64,000 nucleotides of DNA. Origin: Bacillus benzoevorans. Its GTDB lineage: Bacteria > Bacillota > Bacilli > Bacillales > Cytobacillaceae. The notes beneath the pieces were generated by a model, which saw only the letters and a program-made list of their open reading frames with translations, was not told the DNA's origin and did no database searches. The position numbers were made by a program, and so were the translations under genes. Positions 33,854 through 42,055 of the stretch are shown here, one piece after another (within the stretch, counting starts at the first letter, position 1; the number at the start of each line of letters is the position of its first letter). The DNA lies in assembly GCF_014207535.1 (NCBI RefSeq), contig NZ_JACHGK010000017.1, forward strand, positions 14,696 to 78,695, written 5' to 3'.

Positions 33854-34873
33854 ATGAATCGGAATGGAAGTGAAAACGGGGTGAAGAAAGAGAAAATATT
33901 CATTCTAGCGGTTTCTTTATTTGTTTTTATATTGGCACTGGGTAATTTTACAAATCCATTTGATGTCACTGCTGCAGCTTCAAACACTGCTACCCAGACC
34001 AAAGCGAAGGAAAACGATGAGCTATATAAAAAAATAGAGGAATTTAGGAGCGAACATAGGATTGCCCCAATAGATGCAACCATAGATAGAGTTTGGAAAG
34101 CGATCCCCGGTTATAATGGATTGGATGTAAATAGTCAGGCAAGTTATAAAAAAATGGAGAAGAAAGGCAAATTTGATGCAAATAAAATTGTTTTTGAGGA
34201 AATACCGCCAAATGTTCATCTCGAGGATTTAGCTGCTGAACCCATTTATAGGGGCAATCCGCAAAAGCCGATGGCAGCCTTGTTAATTAATGTTGCCTGG
34301 GGAAATGAATATATTCCAATCATCCTAAATACCTTAGAGAAATCTAATGTTAATGCCACGTTCTTTTACGATGGCAGTTGGGTTAAAAAGAATCCAGATC
34401 TGGCAAAGATGATCTATAAGGCTGGTCACGAGATTGGCAATCATGCGTATAGTCATCCTGACCTGCAAAGACGCTCCAAAGGTGAAACGGTTCAGGAAAT
34501 AAGTAAAACAAATGATGTGATAGAAGAGACCATTGGAGTGAAACCAAAATGGTTTGCACCGCCAAGCGGAAGTTTTAATCAGGTAACGGTCCAGGTTGCT
34601 GAAGAGCTAAATATGAAAACGGTTCTATGGACGGTGGATACAGTTGATTGGAGAAAGCCGGCAACGGAGGTAATGGTAAGGCATATTATTACAAATGTGG
34701 ATAAAGGCTCCATGGTTCTCATGCATCCTACGAAGCCTGTTGCTGAGGGGCTTGGTGCTATGATAGCGGGTATCAAGGAGAAAGGATTTCAACTCGGTAC
34801 TGTGAGTGACCTAATGAGTGAGAAACGTATTGATAATCCACAACCTAGCGAGGCTGCTATAGACCGCAACTAG
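33854..34873 (+). CDS. YlxY-like polysaccharide deacetylase-fold protein
   Basis: 339 residues with a signal/anchor segment (about 13-32). C-terminal NodB fold from about 135: AALLINVAWGNEYIPIILNT, FFYDGSWVKKNP, then GHEIGNHAYSHPDL. The usual catalytic T-F-D-D-G is replaced by N-V-A-W-G-N-E, as in the YlxY sporulation family, whereas the H-x-x-x-H metal pair is kept. It may therefore be a non-catalytic or altered deacetylase. Predicted to act outside the membrane on spore or cell-wall glycan. It is encoded between an Rrf2 gene and a chimeric CxxC gene. Confidence 0.85.
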   Translation: MNRNGSENGVKKEKIFILAVSLFVFILALGNFTNPFDVTAAASNTATQTKAKENDELYKKIEEFRSEHRIAPIDATIDRVWKAIPGYNGLDVNSQASYKKMEKKGKFDANKIVFEEIPPNVHLEDLAAEPIYRGNPQKPMAALLINVAWGNEYIPIILNTLEKSNVNATFFYDGSWVKKNPDLAKMIYKAGHEIGNHAYSHPDLQRRSKGETVQEISKTNDVIEETIGVKPKWFAPPSGSFNQVTVQVAEELNMKTVLWTVDTVDWRKPATEVMVRHIITNVDKGSMVLMHPTKPVAEGLGAMIAGIKEKGFQLGTVSDLMSEKRIDNPQPSEAAIDRN

Positions 34874-34894
34874 CGATTTAACAGCCGCCATTTT

Positions 34895-35013
34895 GTTAGG
34901 CAATTGTGATATGATGGTTGAGTTGCCTAAAAATAAGGTATATAATCAGGTATATATTTTAGGAGGATTATCCGTGTTTACGGAAAAGGACGATTTAGAA
35001 AGCAGAATAAATA
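34895..35013 (+). repeat. copied spo0E-like promoter and 5' coding end
   Basis: Matches the minus-strand segment 32360-32256: GGCAATTGTGATATGATGGT, a diverged leader with an extra stretch of about ten bases, AGGAGGATTATCCGTG, and about 13 codons of the Spo0E-like gene. It is an inverted duplication 2.7 kb away. A short inverted repeat TTAGGCAA/TTGCCTAA lies at its start (34896-34930). Confidence 0.85.
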
Positions 35014-35171
35014 ATCAAAAGTATAAGAAGGGTTTTATAATGAGTCAATCAAATTTAACGGATGAAGAAGAATGCCCTCTATGTAATGGTGAAGGGGAAA
35101 TCTGGGTTAACACTCCAAGTGGACCTGATCACGAAACTTGTGATTATTGCCAGGGAACCGGTAAAATATAA
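34974..35171 (+). CDS. chimeric small protein: Spo0E-like start fused to CxxC zinc-ribbon
   Basis: 65 residues from GTG with AGGAGG. The first 13 or so residues (VFTEKDDLESRIN) are those of the Spo0E-like protein at 32115-32294; the remaining 43 (from MSQSNLTDEEE) hold CPLCNGEGEIW and CDYCQGTGKI, two CxxCxGxG motifs like those of DnaJ-type zinc-binding proteins. The original start was probably the ATG at 35040; it now also sits behind the copied site and promoter. A fusion made by duplication is seen; that it is expressed as a fusion is inferred. Confidence 0.65.
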   Translation: MFTEKDDLESRINNQKYKKGFIMSQSNLTDEEECPLCNGEGEIWVNTPSGPDHETCDYCQGTGKI

Positions 35172-35308
35172 GTTCTGCAATAAATGTAGAGGACATTATA
35201 TTCAACTAATATGAGGGCTTTTCATAAAGAACCTCTCCAATTGATTTTTTCTTACTTTTATCAATTCAAACATTGATTAATGTAGGAGTTCAGAAATTCT
35301 AATAAATT

Positions 35309-35377
35309 GAATAATCCCTTTTGTTCCACTGACGGGCGCTTTTCCTATAAGGATGAGCGCCCATTTTGCATATAAGA
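35309..35377. repeat. GGCGC hairpin repeat copy 2
   Basis: CCACTGACGGGCGCTTTTCC and AAGGATGAGCGCCC: stem GGGCGCT (35334-35340) / AGCGCCC (35356-35362). Same flanks and loop pattern as 33673-33735. Lies in the gap before the FAD-Rieske gene. Confidence 0.75.
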
Positions 35378-35485
35378 GCCGGTTATAGAAGCTTCTTTAA
35401 TTAACTTCAGTATTCGTTGTGGGGAATGGGGTAATAAGGAGATGGGTATCCTAATATTACCAAGTTATTGAATGGAGGCTATGTA

Positions 35486-37063
35486 ATGACGAACAAGAAT
35501 TATGGTGAGGGAAAGTTACCGGAGTTTCCCGAATCCTTTTGGACGGACTCAACAGAGTTACCAAACTTTCCTCGTCTGGATCAAGATATTCATGTTGATG
35601 CTGTTATTGTAGGCGGCGGTATTACCGGAATAACATCTGCCTACCTTTTAGCCAATAAGGGATTAAAGGTGGCGATATTGGAGGCAGACAAGTTACTCAA
35701 TGGAACAACGGGACATACAACGGCAAAAATTACGGCCCAGCATGATTTAATCTATGATGAATTGATTACCAGTATGGGAAGCAGTAAAGCAAGGTTGTAT
35801 TATGAAGCCAACATAGAGGCCTTAGAATTTATCAAAAAAACAATCGAACGGGATCATATTGACTGTGACTTTAGTACACAGGATGCATATATGTATGCAG
35901 CCACAGAAGAATATGCACAAAAGATCGAAAAAGAGGCTAAAGCTTATGAAAAGCTCCATATTGATGGGAAACTGGTTGATGCCATTCCCCTGAATATAAC
36001 TGTTAGAAACGCGCTAATCATGAGAGATCAAGCCCAGTTTCACCCGCTTAAATACCTCCAGCGTCTTGTCCAAAACATTACAGAAAAAGGCGGGCTCATC
36101 TTTGAAAATACAGTTGCGGTAAATGTAGAGACGGGAAAGCAGCCAACGGTTCTTACGCGGGACGGGGGCCGTGTTACAGCCAATCATGTCCTAGCCTGTT
36201 CGCATTTCCCCTTCTATGAAGGACTTGGGCTTTATTCAGCAAGAATGTATGCCGAGCGTTCGTATGTACTTGCAGCCAAGCCCAAAAGTAAATTTCCAGG
36301 TGGAATCTACATTAATGCGGGCAAACCGACACGCTCTCTAAGGTCCGTAACCGTGAATGGGGAGGAAATGATCCTTATTGTTGGGGAGAATCACAAGACT
36401 GGGCAAGGGATAGACACGATGAAACACTACGAGGCGCTCGAGGTCTTTGGCCAAGAAATCTTCGGACTTGAAACCATTCCTTACCGCTGGTCTGCACAAG
36501 ATTTAACAACCTTGGATAAGGTCCCATATATCGGAGCCATTACATCTGATCAGCCTAATATATTGATAGCTACAGGGTATAGGAAATGGGGAATGTCCAA
36601 TGGTACTGCTGCTGCCCTGCTGCTATGCGACACTGTTTTGGGTGAAAAGAGCAAATTTCAAAAGCTCTACACCCCATCAAGATTTTACGCAAATCCCAGC
36701 TTAAAAAGCTTTTTCGTCGAGAATGCCAATGTTGTTTCACATTTAATTAAAGGAAAACTTGAAATAACCAATCTTAACCCGAACATGCTACCCAATGATG
36801 AGGGGGCTGTTATCAGCATTAATGGAGAAAGAAAAGGTGCCTATCGAGATACAGAAGGAAAACTTCATATTGTTGATACAACTTGTACTCACATAGGATG
36901 TGAGGTTGAATGGAACAGCGGGGACAGGAGCTGGGATTGTCCGTGCCACGGCTCTAGATTTTCGTATACCGGTGACGTCATTGAAGGTCCGGCGGAAAAA
37001 CCATTACAGAAGTATGATTATAAGATGATTGACAATCTCCTATCAGAGGACTCCGGTTATTAA
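35486..37063 (+). CDS. FAD-dependent oxidoreductase with C-terminal Rieske domain
   Basis: 525 residues from ATG 35486 behind GGAGG. N-terminal DAO-type FAD domain (VDAVIVGGGITGITSAYLLANKGLKVAILEADKL, with GTTGHTTAKIT). The C-terminal about 80 residues hold a Rieske [2Fe-2S] site CTHIGCEVEW...CPCHGSRF (C-x-H and C-x-x-H). Single-polypeptide FAD plus Rieske oxidoreductases of this type are found across Bacillus; the substrate is unknown. Cytoplasmic. A terminator follows. Confidence 0.9.
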   Translation: MTNKNYGEGKLPEFPESFWTDSTELPNFPRLDQDIHVDAVIVGGGITGITSAYLLANKGLKVAILEADKLLNGTTGHTTAKITAQHDLIYDELITSMGSSKARLYYEANIEALEFIKKTIERDHIDCDFSTQDAYMYAATEEYAQKIEKEAKAYEKLHIDGKLVDAIPLNITVRNALIMRDQAQFHPLKYLQRLVQNITEKGGLIFENTVAVNVETGKQPTVLTRDGGRVTANHVLACSHFPFYEGLGLYSARMYAERSYVLAAKPKSKFPGGIYINAGKPTRSLRSVTVNGEEMILIVGENHKTGQGIDTMKHYEALEVFGQEIFGLETIPYRWSAQDLTTLDKVPYIGAITSDQPNILIATGYRKWGMSNGTAAALLLCDTVLGEKSKFQKLYTPSRFYANPSLKSFFVENANVVSHLIKGKLEITNLNPNMLPNDEGAVISINGERKGAYRDTEGKLHIVDTTCTHIGCEVEWNSGDRSWDCPCHGSRFSYTGDVIEGPAEKPLQKYDYKMIDNLLSEDSGY

Positions 37064-37102
37064 TTAGTAGAGGGGGAATTTAAAAATAATAACTGATTCA
37101 AA

Positions 37103-37124
37103 AAGAGAGCCAAATGGCTCTCTT
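37103..37124 (+). terminator. short terminator-like hairpin
   Basis: AAGAGAGCC, loop AAAT, GGCTCTCTT, then AAAATG. Downstream of the FAD-Rieske gene. Confidence 0.6.
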
Positions 37125-37175
37125 AAAATGTCACCATATATATAAAATATTTAAAAAGGTCAACATTAAACCATT

Positions 37176-37610
37176 CTATTCATTTTTTTGTTGACTCTCT
37201 GTGTGAATTTGAAAGGTTACACCGAACTTATCAGTTACAATTCCATAGGCAGGGCTAAAAAAAACCTCCTGCAGTGGCATTTTTACTTGACCGCCCCTCA
37301 GCAAGGATTCAAACATTTGTTTTGATGATTCGATGTCGTTGGTTGAAATACAGATCGTTACTTGATCTCCAATTTGACTCGTTTGACCTGGAAAATTATC
37401 TGAAAACATGAGTTCCGTTTCGCCAACCATAAGAATTGCATGTGACACAAGTTCCTTTGCTTCCTCCGGTAGAGGAAATTCAGGATTTTCTGGCATTTCT
37501 CCAAAGGTTTGGCTAAATAGGACCTTCGCATTCAAAGCATTCTCGTAAAATCGGATCGCTTCCTTTGCATTTCCATTCATCATTAAATAGGGGGACAATT
37601 TCAATGTCAT
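37176..37610 (-). CDS. PhnB-like VOC/glyoxalase family protein
   Basis: 144 residues of the 3-demethylubiquinone-9 3-methyltransferase/PhnB subgroup of the VOC fold: LSPYLMMNGNAKEAIRFYENALNAKVL, then VSHAILMVGETELMFSDNFPG and GVTFQIHTE. GGAG precedes ATG 37610; GTG at 37616 is an alternative. Function of this subgroup is not known. A VOC pseudogene sits just upstream in the other orientation. Confidence 0.85.
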   Translation of the reverse strand: MTLKLSPYLMMNGNAKEAIRFYENALNAKVLFSQTFGEMPENPEFPLPEEAKELVSHAILMVGETELMFSDNFPGQTSQIGDQVTICISTNDIESSKQMFESLLRGGQVKMPLQEVFFSPAYGIVTDKFGVTFQIHTESQQKNE

Positions 37611-37635
37611 AATCACTCATCTCCCTGTCATTCTC

Positions 37636-37815
37636 TGCTTTTCAACTGAAAGTCGGGATCAAGTAGATGAGATAGTCAATAAGGCATTGTCATCTGGTGG
37701 TAAAACTTTTAGTGAGCCTATAGATCATGGGTTTATGTATATATGGGGGTTTCAAGATTTAGACGGCCATTTATGGGAAGTTGCTTATATGGATGAAAGC
37801 GCAATGAAACAATAA
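37636..37815 (+). pseudogene. VOC/glyoxalase gene remnant, C-terminal part
   Basis: In one frame: FSTESRDQVDEIVNKALSSG, GKTFSEPIDHGFMYIWGFQD, LDGHLWEVAYMDES, then a stop. This is the second half of a glyoxalase/bleomycin resistance-type VOC protein (conserved F-x-D-L-D-G-H-x-W-E-V). No start codon or N-terminal half is present. It is divergent from the intact PhnB-like gene. Confidence 0.75.
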
Positions 37816-38009
37816 ACTAAACGACGACGGCTGGTCCGATGCGCTCGACAAGATTGTGGAAAAATATACTTAAACGGGTGAGATAGCTGAACAAACTTGT
37901 CGCTTCTTTAACTGTTGGGCAGCACTCTGCAGGCAGGAGAACTGGGAACAGCCGCTTGGACGAAACGACGGAAACGGCAATCTTGCTCTTTTGTTTATTT
38001 TCAGGGATA

Positions 38010-38347
38010 TTGGAACCAATTACATCAGGATATTTGCTCCATAGAATCAATTCTTCTATGAGAGCGACTATAGACCACCAGCTTTTTTTCTGGAAAGAGG
38101 AGGAAGGCATCATTGGAATAATAGGTGTCGTATTTTTGATAATCACCTAATTAAAATACAGCACATTTCAGTTGACCCTTCCCATCGTGGGAAAGGGGTC
38201 GGCAAAAGAATGGTAAAGGCCCTCAAAGAACTTCATAAAGATACTCATTTTGTTCCCAATGAAAATACAGTTGCGTTTTGTGATAAATGCCACATAAATG
38301 AATCTATGCCGAAATTAGGTAATAATCTCCCCGTATGTAGGACCTAG
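38010..38347 (+). pseudogene. GNAT acetyltransferase, single frameshift
   Basis: The frame up to about 38137 reads FFWKEEEGIIGIIGVVF; from 38138 the +1 frame continues DNHLIKIQHISVDPSHRGKG, VGKRMVKALKELHKDTHF and NENTVAFCDKCHI. The R-G-K-G-V-G acetyl-CoA loop is intact. The break lies at a T5 run (38132-38137), so a one-base slip, or a sequencing error, would explain it. The N-terminus is degraded or unclear. GNAT fold assigned with confidence, substrate unknown. Confidence 0.7.
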
Positions 38348-38432
38348 CATAAATATCAATTCAAATTAAAATATTGAATTCATCTACTAAAAAACTCAAA
38401 CACATATCCAGACCAAAAAAATCTAGCATAAA

Positions 38433-38490
38433 AAATAAGCGGCAAGCAGTCTATCTGCATAAAAACAGGGCTTCTTGCCGCTTATTTATT
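38433..38490 (+). terminator. terminator with nested hairpin
   Basis: AAATAAGCGGCAAG (38433-38446), an inner GCAG/CTGC loop, CTTGCCGCTTATTT (38474-38487). A 14-bp outer stem downstream of the GNAT remnant. Confidence 0.8.
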
Positions 38491-38562
38491 GTAAATCTTC
38501 AGTAATAAAGACAATAAGATACAATGGGTTAAGCAGTAAAAAGTCGAAAGGAGGATGGGGGG

Positions 38563-39108
38563 ATGGTTTATGTCGCTCTTCTTCGGGGGATCAATGTGGG
38601 TGGAAAAAATAAAATTGACATGAAATTGCTTAAACAAACGTTTGAACAAGCCGGGATGAATGACGTGGTGACATATATCAATACAGGTAATATTATTTTT
38701 TCATACAAAGACCATTCAAAAATTAAACTATCAACTATTTTGGGAGAAGCGATCCAAAATGAATTTGGAATGCAAATTAAAGTACTAATTCGTAGTATCG
38801 ATGATGTCAAAGGAATCATTAACGCTATTCCTGACACATGGAAAAATGATAAAAACATGAAAAGTGAAGTTATGTTTCTATGGGATGACATGGATGATGA
38901 ATCCGTACTGATGAATTTGGCCATTAAACCAAATATTGATACGGTGACATATGTCCCTGGTGCGATTCTGTGGTCTGTAGACAAGAGAAATATAACCAAA
39001 GGCGGAATGTCAAAGATTGTTGGATCAAAGTTATACAAACAAGTGACAATAAGAAATGTCAACACTGCTCGTAAGATATATGAATTGATGCAAGCTCAAA
39101 ACAATTAG
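38563..39108 (+). CDS. DUF1697 family protein
   Basis: 181 residues with the DUF1697 opening MVYVALLRGINVGGKNKIDMKLL followed by VVTYINTGNIIFSYKD and later DRNITKGGMSKIVGSKLYKQVTIRN-like residues. Cytosolic, about the usual length of 170-185. The function of the family is unknown. GGAGGATGGGGGG precedes the ATG. Monocistronic. Confidence 0.93.
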   Translation: MVYVALLRGINVGGKNKIDMKLLKQTFEQAGMNDVVTYINTGNIIFSYKDHSKIKLSTILGEAIQNEFGMQIKVLIRSIDDVKGIINAIPDTWKNDKNMKSEVMFLWDDMDDESVLMNLAIKPNIDTVTYVPGAILWSVDKRNITKGGMSKIVGSKLYKQVTIRNVNTARKIYELMQAQNN

Positions 39109-39271
39109 CACTCCCAATTATCATTGTTCCAGACTTAAGTCAATTTGCAAAATCATCTTGTTTGTCCATTTCCACCGACTCGGCTTGCTTACAAGGAATA
39201 GGTATTCACCTATGTTTACTTAAGTGAGTATCTTATTGTTAAAGTCATTTTGATTATTCGGGGGAATCGGT

Positions 39272-40054
39272 ATGGGATACTATGTGCGTGTAGAATCAGG
39301 TGTGAAATTATATGTGGAAGATATCAATCCCGAGGGCAGTAAGACGGTAGTGTTTTTACATGGGTGGCCGTTAAACCATAAACAGTTTGAGTATCAATTC
39401 AATGTTCTTCTTGCCATGGGCTACCGCTGTATCGGAATTGATTGGAGAGGGTTTGGAAAATCGGATAAACCAATGAGCGGCTACAATTATAATCGATTGG
39501 CTGATGATATTCGTACAGTAATCGGTGTACTGCAATTAGATAACATCACGCTTGTCGGTCATTCTACGGGCGGAGCGATCGCGATTCGCTATATGTCCCG
39601 CCATCATGGTTACGAAGTGTCCAAGCTTGTCCTTGTAGACGCTGCAGCTCCTATCGGTTTTACGACAGAAACGGCAAATACCTTTCTTAAAGAAGCCTTA
39701 AATGACCGCCCTAAAATGATGCAGGACGTCACAGATGGTTTTTTCTTTCAATATATTACGAAATCATTCTCTGATTGGTTTTTTCAATTAGGATTACAAG
39801 CAGCAGGCTGGTCAACAGCAGCCATCATTAAGATGCTAAGGGACGAGAAGCTTGATAGGGATTTGCCAAAAGTATTTGCACCAACCTTAATTGTTCACGG
39901 TGTTCACGACAAAGTGATTCCATTCGCACAAGCTCAGGAACTGAATCAAAAAATAGTAAATTCACAGCTTGTTCCGTTTCATTACAGCGGTCATGGTCCT
40001 TTCTGGGAAGAACGTGACAAGTTTAACCAGCTATTGAGACAATTTATTGGTTAA
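39272..40054 (+). CDS. alpha/beta hydrolase
   Basis: 260 residues. The oxyanion region is HGWPLNHKQFEYQF, nucleophile elbow GHSTGG (S98), a DG-containing acid loop VHGVHDKVIPF, and catalytic His in YSGHGPFWEE near the end. This resembles the chloroperoxidase/esterase-like branch. It hydrolyses an unknown ester or related bond in the cytoplasm. Followed by a clear terminator. Confidence 0.9.
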   Translation: MGYYVRVESGVKLYVEDINPEGSKTVVFLHGWPLNHKQFEYQFNVLLAMGYRCIGIDWRGFGKSDKPMSGYNYNRLADDIRTVIGVLQLDNITLVGHSTGGAIAIRYMSRHHGYEVSKLVLVDAAAPIGFTTETANTFLKEALNDRPKMMQDVTDGFFFQYITKSFSDWFFQLGLQAAGWSTAAIIKMLRDEKLDRDLPKVFAPTLIVHGVHDKVIPFAQAQELNQKIVNSQLVPFHYSGHGPFWEERDKFNQLLRQFIG

Positions 40055-40095
40055 TAATTGTGAATTCTTTTCAACGGTCTGCATGATTCCCAGAT

Positions 40096-40135
40096 AGGGC
40101 GTTATTCTCACATACAGGAGAATACGTCCTTTTTA
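40096..40135 (+). terminator. Rho-independent terminator after hydrolase
   Basis: AGGGCGTTATTCTC, loop, GAGAATACGTCCT, then TTTTTAATT. One bulge in a 13-bp stem. Confidence 0.8.
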
Positions 40136-40213
40136 ATTGGACTAAATTGGTTAACAATATATAAAGGGGACTATACTAAATACAATTAGAAATGAAAAAA
40201 AGAAAACATCCAG

Positions 40214-40247
40214 AGCCTGTAGAACAGTTCCTCGTGTTAAACAGGCT
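40214..40247 (-). terminator. terminator of sulfite-oxidase-like gene
   Basis: On the minus strand AGCCTGT, loop, ACAGGCT, followed by CTGGATGTTTTCTTTTTTTC. Lies about 20 bp beyond the stop at 40269. Confidence 0.6.
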
Positions 40248-40268
40248 TTGCTTAAAAGGTCTTTTTTT

Positions 40269-41336
40269 CTATTCCACTTTTACTTTTATCCTGTCAATGG
40301 CATTGAAACCATAGCCTTTTCGATTCCATAAGGGTTTCTTTGGCTGAACATTGCCGTGAGAATCAGTTGCTCTTGATTGAAGCGTATATTCACCTTTTTT
40401 CTGAACCTCCCATTTATAACTCCAGGAAACCCATGAATTTTTTTCAGAGGCAGATGTGTATCGACACAGATCCCAAGTTTGACCGTCATCTAAACTGATT
40501 TCCACTTTTGTTATATTTCCTTCTCCAGTCCAGGCAATGCCCTTAATGTCATATACGCCTGTACGCAGCAATTGCATGTTCAAAGGAAATTGGATCGTAG
40601 AGTTAACATTCATTGTCGTTACAGAGAATTTTCCGGTATCGATTTCTTTGTCCGGATAATAAACGTAATCATCAGCTTGAAAGGGACCGTTAAATTCATG
40701 GTCAATCACCGTAAGTTTTTTCAGCCATTTGACAGATGCCATGCCATACCATCCTGGGACAATCAGTCTTAAAGGAAAACCATGCTTGAAGGGAAGAGGC
40801 TGGTCATTATATTCATAAGCAATGATGGTGTCCGGATCAAGTGCTTTTTTCAGCGGCAGGCTTCTTGAAAAAGAAATACTTTGGCTTGAACCAGGTCTCT
40901 GTCCATAATCATATCCCTCAAAAACAAATTCTCTGGCTGAATTCATTAATCCTGTATATTGAAGCAAGGTTCGCAGAGAAACTCCTTTCCAAATCCCTTG
41001 GGACATCGCTCCTTTGCCCCATTGTTCGCCAAAGACTTTTGGTTCGAATAATTCACGTTTATTTCCGGCGCATTCAAGAACCACTTTAATCGTTTTTGCC
41101 GGCAATGAGTAAATTTCCTGTAAGGAAAAGGTTCTGGGAGAATTCACAGATCCACTAATGGGAAGAAAGTAAAACGATGAAGTGAAGTGCGGGTAAGGAA
41201 AATGATTCCTTCTATAAAATAGCTTTCTTCCGATAATATCATTCGCAATAAAATGGATAGGCGTTTCCTTGTTTTCCGGAACGAATGATTTTGTAATCAG
41301 GCAGGGTTTCACTTTTGAGAAAAATGAATGATCCAA
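40269..41336 (-). CDS. sulfite oxidase-like molybdopterin oxidoreductase
   Basis: 355 residues. The molybdopterin domain holds the metal-ligating Cys in VVLECAGNKRELF (C89), then WGKGAMSQGIWKGVSLRTLL, QRPGSSQSISFSRSLPL and PGWYGMASVKWLKKLTVID. The C-terminal part is the Mo-cofactor dimerisation domain (YDIKGIAWTGEGNITKVEISLDDGQTWDL). No signal peptide. It oxidises or reduces a sulfur, nitrogen or organic substrate at a Mo centre; related to sulfite oxidases and YuiH. It would need molybdate, so the orphan modA 27 kb away may matter. Confidence 0.92.
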   Translation of the reverse strand: MDHSFFSKVKPCLITKSFVPENKETPIHFIANDIIGRKLFYRRNHFPYPHFTSSFYFLPISGSVNSPRTFSLQEIYSLPAKTIKVVLECAGNKRELFEPKVFGEQWGKGAMSQGIWKGVSLRTLLQYTGLMNSAREFVFEGYDYGQRPGSSQSISFSRSLPLKKALDPDTIIAYEYNDQPLPFKHGFPLRLIVPGWYGMASVKWLKKLTVIDHEFNGPFQADDYVYYPDKEIDTGKFSVTTMNVNSTIQFPLNMQLLRTGVYDIKGIAWTGEGNITKVEISLDDGQTWDLCRYTSASEKNSWVSWSYKWEVQKKGEYTLQSRATDSHGNVQPKKPLWNRKGYGFNAIDRIKVKVE

Positions 41337-41469
41337 ATAATTGCCTCCTTAATATGAATGACTATTTAATGGGTATGAAATAATCAGGGGATTATTCAAT
41401 TTTGAAGGAAGATAAGTGATGCAGGTTCCTGTTAAACCTTTGAATGAAGGATAAACTGGAGTGAGAAAT

Positions 41470-41496
41470 GGGGGGACAGGTTTGAACTGTCCCGTC
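41470..41496. repeat. REP-like repeat type B remnant
   Basis: GGGGACAGGTTTGAACTGTC then CCG. It matches one arm of the 43687-43741 element. Confidence 0.55.
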
Positions 41497-41516
41497 AAAC
41501 AAATCCTGTAATAGCG

Positions 41517-41927
41517 TCACAGTGGTTTGTTGGATTTTCTTATCACCGCTGCGAAGAGATATTGCAGTACGATGGCGATGAAGATGCCGAGGATGTGGAA
41601 TGGGTAGGCGCTAAGCTCTTCGGCTGAGAGGAGGGCGAGTCCGATTAGATTGTAGAGAGCCGACATCAACAGTGAGAAATGCTTTTTACCTTTCTTAAGC
41701 TTTACGATAAATAAAACGAAGCAAATAATACATCCTGCTATTAGAAAGATAGTGTAAGTCTTTACTAGTCCATCTGTAAAAAAGGCTTCTCCGTAAATTT
41801 CTTTTCTATAGAGTAAAAATCGAGCAACACCCATTTTTTTCGGTGCTAAATATTCCAGAACCGCTGCACCGCTCAAGACGGCATATTGTAAGATAAAAAA
41901 GATGGAATATAAGATTACTTTCTTCAT
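41517..41927 (-). CDS. four-helix membrane protein, unknown function
   Basis: 136 residues with helices at about 4-24, 55-75, 86-103 and 107-127. Loops carry LEYLAPKKMGVARFLLYRKEIYG and EELSAYPFHILG. I do not recognise the family. Bordered by terminators and an REP-like repeat, so a single-gene unit. Confidence 0.65.
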   Translation of the reverse strand: MKKVILYSIFFILQYAVLSGAAVLEYLAPKKMGVARFLLYRKEIYGEAFFTDGLVKTYTIFLIAGCIICFVLFIVKLKKGKKHFSLLMSALYNLIGLALLSAEELSAYPFHILGIFIAIVLQYLFAAVIRKSNKPL

Positions 41928-42008
41928 AGATTATCGTTCCGTTTCCCTGTTTATTTTTTTCAATAATAAGCACAAAATAACAGCAATAGCATTCTAACAT
42001 AACGAACT

Positions 42009-42042
42009 AAAAAGACAATACAGTTGCCCGTATTGTCTTTTT
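42009..42042. terminator. bidirectional terminator
   Basis: AAAAAGACAATAC (42009-42021), loop, GTATTGTCTTTTT (42030-42042). It sits between the membrane protein and rhodanese genes, and serves the minus-strand rhodanese gene ending at 42056. Confidence 0.85.
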
Positions 42043-42055
42043 GCAATTAGTAATA

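Noticed and set aside
37817..38146. 109-codon minus-strand frame, considered as a transposase remnant
   Set aside because: It overlaps the GNAT remnant on the other strand, and I could not match it to a transposase family.
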